A stretch of DNA of 5,748 bases, from assembly GCA_012271025.1 (NCBI GenBank), contig JAAXHF010000730.1:1-5748 (forward strand), read 5' to 3'. Of this stretch, positions 1 to 4,743 are shown piece by piece (position 1 is the stretch's first letter; each line of letters starts with the position of its first letter). This DNA comes from Deltaproteobacteria bacterium. Lineage in GTDB: Bacteria > Desulfobacterota_B > Binatia > Bin18. Under the pieces are notes generated by a model, which was not told where the DNA came from, did not search any database, and worked only from the letters and a program-made list of their open reading frames with translations. Position numbers and translations under genes: made by a program.

Positions 1-711
1 GAAGAGTTCGGCGACGAGTGGGGCAATAAGTGGATGTTTCACTACCGCTGGGCGCGCGAGGTCGATCAGCTCAGCTCGGCCGGCCGCATCGCCCGCATGA
101 TGATGCCTGCGGCCGACGACAAGCAGCACGCCCAGATGGTCGCCCAAGTGCGCGAACGCATGGTCAACCGGGTCTGGTTTGTCGGCTCCAACGCGCAGAC
201 CGCGCCCCAGATTGAGGCATCCTTTTGCGAGGCCATCGAACAGCTCGACGCCCATCTCAGCAGCCGCGCCTATCTGTTTGGCGCGCGGCCGTCGTTCGGC
301 GACCTGGGCCTGTGGGGCCAGATCTATAACGCCTGGACCGATCCGACGCCGTGCGCCTTTGTCGAGGGCCGCGCCCCGCACGTGTTGGCCTGGGTGCAGC
401 GCATGCTGTGGCCGCGCGCCGAGGGCGAGTTTGAGCCGTGGTCGAATCTGGAGCCGAGCCTGCTGCCGTTTCTGGAGCGCCAGCTCGGCGCCCGCTTCAT
501 GCCCTGGACGCTGGCCAACGCCGAGGCCATCGCCGCCGACCGGGAAGAGTTCAGCGTCGAACTCGACGGCCACACCTGGACCCAGAAGCCCCAGAAATAC
601 CACGCCAAATCCCTCCAGGCGCTACGCGCCAAGTATGCCGCGGTCAGCGACACCAGCGGCCTCGACCCGATTCTGGCGCGAATCGGCTGTCTGCGCGGCC
701 TGCAGAGCTGA
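1..711 (+). CDS. Glutathione S-transferase-like protein, C-terminal part (5' end cut by window)
   Basis: The reading frame is open from base 1 to a TGA at 709-711, giving 236 visible residues. The ATG at 34 lies inside the frame, and codons 1-11 before it read as normal protein, so the true start is upstream. The visible part looks like the all-helical C-terminal domain of a GST: an amphipathic helical stretch, then a hydrophobic segment with S98-F-G-D101, which fits the S/T-x-x-D N-capping box of GST folds, followed by L-G-L-W-G. A polar tail with W-T-Q-K-P-Q-K-Y around residues 188-196 resembles the C-terminal extension of bacterial GST-family proteins. The glutathione-binding thioredoxin-like domain would lie upstream, so activity cannot be judged. 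Family knowledge suggests a cytosolic enzyme that conjugates glutathione to electrophiles or isomerises or cleaves small molecules. It lies 53 bases before the flavin oxidoreductase on the same strand. The GST-family call is fairly firm; the substrate is unknown. Confidence 0.75.
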   Translation, partial: EEFGDEWGNKWMFHYRWAREVDQLSSAGRIARMMMPAADDKQHAQMVAQVRERMVNRVWFVGSNAQTAPQIEASFCEAIEQLDAHLSSRAYLFGARPSFGDLGLWGQIYNAWTDPTPCAFVEGRAPHVLAWVQRMLWPRAEGEFEPWSNLEPSLLPFLERQLGARFMPWTLANAEAIAADREEFSVELDGHTWTQKPQKYHAKSLQALRAKYAAVSDTSGLDPILARIGCLRGLQS

Positions 712-749
712 CCGGAGCCACGCCCCAACGGCTACAACGCCCCGGTCAC

Positions 750-757
750 GGAGGGAG
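750..757 (+). promoter_or_regulatory. Ribosome binding site that sets the start of the LLM oxidoreductase
   Basis: GGAGGGAG ends 7 bases before the ATG at 765. The frame is open much further upstream, to an ATG at 438 inside the GST-like gene. This strong site and the typical family N-terminus (MPRLRFGLSYDF) show that 765 is the real start. Confidence 0.85.
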
Positions 758-764
758 ACCGTTC

Positions 765-1805
765 ATGCCCCGCCTGCGTTTTGGACTGAGCTACGACTTC
801 CGCAATCCGCCCGAGTCCGGCCTGGCCATGCCACAGCTGTACGCCGAGACGCTGGAGCAGATGGTCTGGGCCGAGTCGCTCGGTTTTGATCAGCTCTGGT
901 TTACCGAACACCACTTTGTCGAGGACGGCTACCTGCCGAGCTGGGTGCCGGTGGCCGGCGCGGTGGCCGCCCGCACTGAGCGCATCCGCATCTCGCAGGA
1001 CATCTGTATTCTGCCCTTTCGCAACCCGATCAACCTGGCCGAGGACCTGGCCGTGCTGGACAACCTCAGCAACGGACGGGTCGAGCTGGGGGTCGGCATG
1101 GGCTATGCGCCGCACGAGTTCAGGGGCTTCGGCTTCCCGGTGTCGCGGCGCCTGTCCCTGATGGAAGAGGGCCTTGAGGTGTTGCGGCGCTGCTTTCGCG
1201 GCGAACGCTTCAGCTTTCAGGGCAAACGCTACGCCTTCAGCGATGTGCATATCAAGCCGGACTATGTCCAGGCCGGCGGGCCGCCGCTGTGGGTCGCGGC
1301 CATGGCCCGCAACGGAGCGCTGCGGGCCGCCCGTTTCGACTGTCACCTGCTGCCCCAGGGTCCCCGGGCCGAGGTGCTCGAGCCGTGGAGGGACGCCCTC
1401 AGCGCGGCCGGGCGCGACCCCGCGCGCTATCGGGTGGGCATCATTCGCGGCGTGCTGGTGACCGACGATCCCGAGCGCGACTGGCCGCGTATTCGAGAGG
1501 CCGAGCGAACCCGCATGCGGGTCTACAAGCGCTTCTTTGCCGAGAGCGGTCAGCCCGGCCCCCAGGACGCTTCCCGAGGCGTCTGGATTCCGCAGACCTG
1601 GATTGTGGGTGATGTCGAGACCTGCGTCGAGCAGCTGAGCGCCTTCATCACCGAGCACGGCCTGACCGATTTTGTCAGCTGGGCGGTCCCGCCCGGCTTA
1701 CGTCCCCACGAGATGCATGCCAGCCTGGAACGCCTCGGCCGTGAGGTCATCCCGCGTGTGCGGGCCAGGCTTGACCGGCCGGCCGGGCCGGGCGATGCTG
1801 CCTGA
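765..1805 (+). CDS. LLM class flavin-dependent oxidoreductase (bacterial luciferase-like monooxygenase)
   Basis: This 346-residue protein has the length and signature of the luciferase-like monooxygenase family (PF00296), a TIM-barrel fold. It opens with a barrel strand (RLRFGLSYDF). Next come A-E-S-L-G-F-D-Q-L-W-F-T-E-H-H at about residues 36-50, the R-I-R-I strand, and N103-G-R-V-E-L-G-V-G-M-G-Y followed by E-F-R-G-F-G, all typical of the family. Members use reduced FMN or F420 to oxygenate or reduce small organic molecules in the cytosol. Which cofactor is used here cannot be told from sequence by eye; an FMN enzyme would need a separate flavin reductase, and none is visible. The ATG follows a strong ribosome binding site, and the TGA lies 39 bases before the next ATG. 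The GST-like gene upstream and the cyclase downstream on the same strand suggest a shared catabolic operon. The family call is secure; the substrate is unknown. Confidence 0.93.
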   Translation: MPRLRFGLSYDFRNPPESGLAMPQLYAETLEQMVWAESLGFDQLWFTEHHFVEDGYLPSWVPVAGAVAARTERIRISQDICILPFRNPINLAEDLAVLDNLSNGRVELGVGMGYAPHEFRGFGFPVSRRLSLMEEGLEVLRRCFRGERFSFQGKRYAFSDVHIKPDYVQAGGPPLWVAAMARNGALRAARFDCHLLPQGPRAEVLEPWRDALSAAGRDPARYRVGIIRGVLVTDDPERDWPRIREAERTRMRVYKRFFAESGQPGPQDASRGVWIPQTWIVGDVETCVEQLSAFITEHGLTDFVSWAVPPGLRPHEMHASLERLGREVIPRVRARLDRPAGPGDAA

Positions 1806-1844
1806 CCGGCCCGGCTATTCACCCGAGACGAGAGGAGCGCGCGT

Positions 1845-2810
1845 ATGCCAGACAAACCCGTTGACCATACCGAGATACTCAAGGATGCCCCCAAGAACTG
1901 GGGCCGCTGGGGAGCCGACGACGAGGTCGGCTGTCTCAACTTTCTGACCGACGGGGAGGTCTTGCGCGGCATCCGGGCGGTCAAACAGGGCAAGACCTTC
2001 ATGCTCGGCGTCCCGGTCGCCCGCCCCCAGGGCGATCCCCTGCACCCGATCCGCGCCCAACCGATCCGCACCCAGACCAACGACGAGGGCTCGTACATCA
2101 GCGGCCGGGCTCAGCCCTTCCCCGGCGGGCTCAAGTACTCCGACGACGTGATCGTCATGTTCCCCCAGGGCACGACCCAGTACGACGCCCTGGGCCACGC
2201 CTGGTACGGAGACAAGCTGTATAACGGCTACGACCCCAAAACGACGATCGGCGCGCTGCAAAAGTGCTCCATCGAGCCGATTGCCAACCGGGGCGTCATC
2301 GGCCACGGCATCCTGATTGACGCCGCCCGCTACAAGGGCAAAAAGCACCTGGAGCGGGGCGAAGGGGTGAGCCTCGACGACCTGCTCGGAGCGGCCGACA
2401 CACAGGGCATGCAGATCGAAAAGCACGACATCATCGTCCTGCATACCGGCTGGCTCAACCGCTTCTACGAGGAGGGCCAGGACGCCTTTTTCCCCGACGG
2501 CGAGTTTGACGAGCCGGGCCTGGAATACAGCAAGGAGTTGGTCGAGTGGTTTCACGACATGGAGATCGCCTCCATCAGCGCCGATACGGTCGGCTGCGAG
2601 CAGGCCATCAACCCCGAGACCGGCGGGCTGGGGCTGCTCCACGCCGCCCTGCTGTGCAACCTGGGGGTGATCTTCAACGAAATCGTGTGGCTCAAAGACC
2701 TGGCCGACCACTGCGAGCAGGACAAGCAGTACACGTTCCTGTTTGCCGGCGCCCCGCTCAAGCTGGTCGGCGGCTGCGGCTCGCCGGTCAACCCGATTGC
2801 GATCAAGTAG
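1845..2810 (+). CDS. Cyclase family protein (kynurenine formamidase-like metal-dependent hydrolase)
   Basis: The 321-residue protein matches the putative cyclase family (PF04199), whose best-known member, KynB, hydrolyses N-formylkynurenine. Other members act on cyclic amides, lactones or polyketide intermediates. The start is well supported: AGAGGAG at 1831-1837 lies 7 bases before the ATG. Motifs in order are N-W-G-R-W-G near the N-terminus, Q108-G-T-T-Q112-Y-D114-A-L-G-H118 (the metal-site region), H-D-I-I-V-L-H-T-G-W, and I-S-A-D-T-V-G-C-E-Q. Near the C-terminus are H266 and E279, placed like the last metal ligands, and the ending G-G-C-G-S-P-V-N-P-I-A-I. In classical members the first motif is HxGTHxD; here Gln stands at both His positions, while Asp114 and His118 are kept. 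No signal peptide is seen, so it is probably cytosolic. It lies between the oxidoreductase and the MetE-like gene. The family call is secure; calling it kynurenine formamidase itself would go too far. Confidence 0.92.
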   Translation: MPDKPVDHTEILKDAPKNWGRWGADDEVGCLNFLTDGEVLRGIRAVKQGKTFMLGVPVARPQGDPLHPIRAQPIRTQTNDEGSYISGRAQPFPGGLKYSDDVIVMFPQGTTQYDALGHAWYGDKLYNGYDPKTTIGALQKCSIEPIANRGVIGHGILIDAARYKGKKHLERGEGVSLDDLLGAADTQGMQIEKHDIIVLHTGWLNRFYEEGQDAFFPDGEFDEPGLEYSKELVEWFHDMEIASISADTVGCEQAINPETGGLGLLHAALLCNLGVIFNEIVWLKDLADHCEQDKQYTFLFAGAPLKLVGGCGSPVNPIAIK

Positions 2811-2818
2811 CCCGCCCC

Positions 2819-2823
2819 AGGAG
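2819..2823 (+). promoter_or_regulatory. Ribosome binding site that sets a GTG start
   Basis: AGGAG lies 7 bases before GTG at 2831, in the 20-base gap after the cyclase stop codon. The frame stays open back to 2546, inside the cyclase gene. This site, together with the family-typical N-terminus LRTLLVGSLPRP, marks 2831 as the start. The close spacing suggests translational coupling with the cyclase. Confidence 0.8.
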
Positions 2824-2830
2824 TCACCTC

Positions 2831-3910
2831 GTGCTACGGACCCTGCTTGTCGGCAGCCTGCCGCGTCCGACTTGGCTGTTCCCGCCCCAGCAGGTCTCTT
2901 CGCTCGACTGGGCTCTGGACGGCCACACCCTCCAGGAGGGCCACGACGACGCGGTGCGCCTGGCCGTCACCGACCAGGAGCGGGCCGGTCTGGACATTCT
3001 GACCGACGGCGAACAGCGCCGCCGCCACTATATCTGGGGCTTTAGCGAGCACCTTGACGGGATCGACTTCGGCAGCATGGTCAAGCGCCTCACCCGTGGC
3101 GGCCGCTACGGCCGGGAGATTGACGTGGCCCGCGTGACCGGGCCGGTCAGACGCCCGACCGCCGTGTTTGTCGAGGCTTTGCGTTTCCTGAAACGCCACA
3201 CCGCCCGGCCGGTCAAAGTCACCCTGCCGGGGCCGATGACCACGGCCGACACGCTGGCCGACGAGCACTACGGCGACCAGCAACGGCTGGCCCACGACCT
3301 TGCCCTGGCACTCAACCAGGAGGCCCACGAGCTGGCCGAAAACGGCTGCGACATCGTGCAGTTCGACGAGCCGTGCTTCAATATCTTTGTCGACGAGGTC
3401 GAGGACTGGGGCCTCAGGACGCTGGAGACCGCAGCTCGGGGCGTACGGGCCAAAACCGCAGTCCACATCTGCTACGGCTACGGCGTCCCCCCGGTGCTGG
3501 CCTGGAAAAACACCAACACCGACTGGAGTCACTACAGCCGCACCCTGCCCCTGCTGCGCACCAGCAGCCTGGACATGATCTCGGTCGAGTGCGCGGCCTC
3601 GGGCGTCGATCCCTCGGTGCTGGGTCTGGCCAGGGGCAAAGACCTGATGGTCGGCGTGATCGATGTCGGCACCGAACGGGTCGAAACCCCGCACACGGTT
3701 GCCGACCGCATTCGGGCCGCCCTGGCGTATGTCGAGCCCGAGCGGCTGTACCCGTGTACCGACTGCGGCCTGGTGCCCCGCTCGCGGCAGGCCGCCCGGG
3801 GCAAGCTCAAGGCCCTGGCCGACGGGGCGCGGCTGGTGCGCTCGGAGCTGATCGCGCGTTCCATGAAAGGCATTCCACGGGTCGGCCGGCCCTCGGGTCA
3901 GGATTCATAA
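2831..3910 (+). CDS. Single-barrel cobalamin-independent methionine synthase (MetE C-terminal-like) methyltransferase
   Basis: Starting at GTG 2831, the protein has 359 residues, about half of a classical two-domain MetE, and corresponds to its catalytic C-terminal barrel (PF01717, UROD/MetE-like). Visible features are V7-G-S9 and E61 in D-G-E-Q-R-R (homocysteine-site positions in MetE), G134-P-M-T, and D179-E-P. All four zinc ligands can be placed: H212 and C214 in V-H-I-C-Y-G-Y-G, E253 in S-V-E-C, and C312 in C-T-D-C-G-L. Full MetE moves a methyl group from methyl-tetrahydrofolate to homocysteine. Short 'core' forms lack the folate-binding N-terminal domain and are thought to use other methyl donors. 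By my alignment, the folate-stacking Trp is Thr141 here and the catalytic His of the V-I-D-I-H motif is Gly280. It could therefore be a methyltransferase for a corrinoid or another methylated compound, or a demethylating enzyme in the same operon. The family is secure; the exact reaction is not. Confidence 0.88.
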   Translation: MLRTLLVGSLPRPTWLFPPQQVSSLDWALDGHTLQEGHDDAVRLAVTDQERAGLDILTDGEQRRRHYIWGFSEHLDGIDFGSMVKRLTRGGRYGREIDVARVTGPVRRPTAVFVEALRFLKRHTARPVKVTLPGPMTTADTLADEHYGDQQRLAHDLALALNQEAHELAENGCDIVQFDEPCFNIFVDEVEDWGLRTLETAARGVRAKTAVHICYGYGVPPVLAWKNTNTDWSHYSRTLPLLRTSSLDMISVECAASGVDPSVLGLARGKDLMVGVIDVGTERVETPHTVADRIRAALAYVEPERLYPCTDCGLVPRSRQAARGKLKALADGARLVRSELIARSMKGIPRVGRPSGQDS

Positions 3911-3946
3911 CAAAATAGAAAACGATGTCCCGATTTCATAGTGGCT
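3905..3946 (+). promoter_or_regulatory. AT-rich junction, possible promoter region of the nuclease gene
   Basis: About 40 bases around the end of the MetE-like gene are rich in A and T (for example ATAACAAAATAGAAAACGAT). This breaks from the GC-rich sequence on both sides. It is the natural place for a new promoter before the nuclease gene. I cannot point to a convincing -35/-10 pair, and I see no rho-independent terminator for the upstream operon here. The call rests on base composition and position only. Confidence 0.25.
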
Positions 3947-4576
3947 ATGGTCAGAAACTTTTGTAGCCTATCGGCAGAAGTCCCGAACGCACAGGCTCAG
4001 CACAAGGTACTATCCCTCGTTCGGCTCGGCGCGGCCATCGTGTTGACCTGTCTCGCCCTGTCTCCCGTCCACGCCCAAGTCGTAGAGAAGGTGATCGACG
4101 GCGACTCGCTTCAAGTCAGGGGCGTCGGGAAAGTCCGGCTGATCGGGGTCGATACCCCCGAATGGAACGCGCCCTTCGGCAAGGAAGCGAGCAATTTCAC
4201 GAAGCGCCTTGTCGAAGGCAAACGGGTGCGCCTCCAATACGACCAAGAGAAAACCGATAAATATGGACGCACCCTCGCCTATGTCTATTTGCCAAGCGGT
4301 GTCTTCGTAAACGAGAAAATTATTCGGCAGGGGTATGGCCGGCTGATAAGGCGCTTCCCCTTCCGTCACAGAGACCGTTTCCAGCGATACGAGCGCGAGG
4401 CACGGCGGGCCGGCCGGGGCCTCTGGGGCAGCGTACTCGGACGCTACGACGATAACGGCAATGGCCGCATCACCTGTGCCGAAGCGCGCCGCCACGGCAT
4501 CGCGCCGGTACGGCGAGGCCAGCCGGCCTATATCTATATGCACGACGCCAACAATGACGGCATCGTCTGCCGATAA
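3941..4576 (+). CDS. Exported thermonuclease (SNase-like) with C-terminal EF-hand/excalibur-type calcium-binding tail
   Basis: With the GTG start at 3941 the protein has 211 residues; ATG at 3947 is an equally good start. Neither has a clear ribosome binding site. Residues 23-45 form a hydrophobic signal segment ending P-V-H-A, so cleavage before Gln46 and export are likely. The staphylococcal nuclease domain (PF00565) spans about 47-160 and keeps the catalytic set: D55 in I-D-G-D-S, R66, D71, T72 and E74 in R-L-I-G-V-D-T-P-E, and R110 in Y-G-R-T-L-A-Y. Such enzymes cut DNA and RNA using calcium. The tail has a complete EF-hand-like loop, D170-x-N172-x-N174-G-x-I-x-x-x-E181, and a second excalibur-like loop, D202-A-N-N-D-G-I-V-C210. 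C179 and C210 could form a disulfide. The gene is less GC-rich than its neighbours: a 60-base sample at 4201-4260 is about 53% GC, against about 68% at 2341-2400. It is probably a separate unit with a nutritional or defensive role. Confidence 0.9.
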   Translation: MAMVRNFCSLSAEVPNAQAQHKVLSLVRLGAAIVLTCLALSPVHAQVVEKVIDGDSLQVRGVGKVRLIGVDTPEWNAPFGKEASNFTKRLVEGKRVRLQYDQEKTDKYGRTLAYVYLPSGVFVNEKIIRQGYGRLIRRFPFRHRDRFQRYEREARRAGRGLWGSVLGRYDDNGNGRITCAEARRHGIAPVRRGQPAYIYMHDANNDGIVCR

Positions 4577-4604
4577 GGCTACGTTTCTCGCCCGACTGGT
4601 AGCC
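4577..4604 (+). terminator. Weak inverted repeat after the nuclease stop codon
   Basis: GGCTAC (4577-4582) and GTAGCC (4599-4604) are perfect inverted copies separated by 16 bases. They begin on the base after the nuclease TAA. No T-run follows, so this is not a standard rho-independent terminator. It may be a weak 3' hairpin or chance. Confidence 0.2.
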
Positions 4605-4670
4605 GTGGAAGAGATGGCATGTATCGGAAGATAACAATCATGCAGCCCTTGCCTACCATGGTCCCGTGCT

Positions 4671-4729
4671 GGGTCCCGGCGTCATTGTCATTGCGCAGCC
4701 CGGGAAAATTCGGGTCCGGCGATCTTGAA
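4671..4729. repeat. Degenerate REP-like intergenic repeat
   Basis: The spacer before the metallohydrolase holds a tandem GTCATT (4681-4692), then CCCGGGAAAATTCGGG with a CCCG/CGGG stem. It also has two near-identical blocks, GGGTCCCGGCGTC at 4671-4683 and GGGTCCGGCGATC at 4712-4724. Read on the minus strand it goes GATCGCC...GCGCAATGACAATGAC, which resembles the widespread dispersed GATTGC...CGCAATGACA repeats of many bacterial genomes. Only one copy is in this window, so its repeat nature is inferred from likeness, not shown. Confidence 0.35.
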
Positions 4730-4743
4730 TAGAGAGGATTCCC

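Noticed and set aside
438..764. N-terminal extension of the LLM oxidoreductase frame into the GST-like gene
   Set aside because: The stretch is a shadow of the GST frame. A strong ribosome binding site and the family N-terminus place the start at 765.
2546..2830. N-terminal extension of the MetE-like frame into the cyclase gene
   Set aside because: It overlaps conserved cyclase sequence in another frame. AGGAG before GTG 2831 and the family N-terminus give the better start.
2834..3694. Minus-strand frame opposite the MetE-like gene, and similar ones at 732-1658 and 1815-2711
   Set aside because: All are mirror frames of well-recognised plus-strand genes and have no family signature.
3925..3966. 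Tiny ORF at ATG 3925 overlapping the nuclease start
   Set aside because: It has only 13 codons, no ribosome binding site and no sign of coding.
78..4415. Repeated GGCCGGCC octamers at 78-85, 1777-1784, 3884-3891 and 4408-4415
   Set aside because: In GC-rich coding sequence full of GGCC and CCGG this is expected from composition. The copies share no flanking sequence and mostly lie in unrelated codon contexts.
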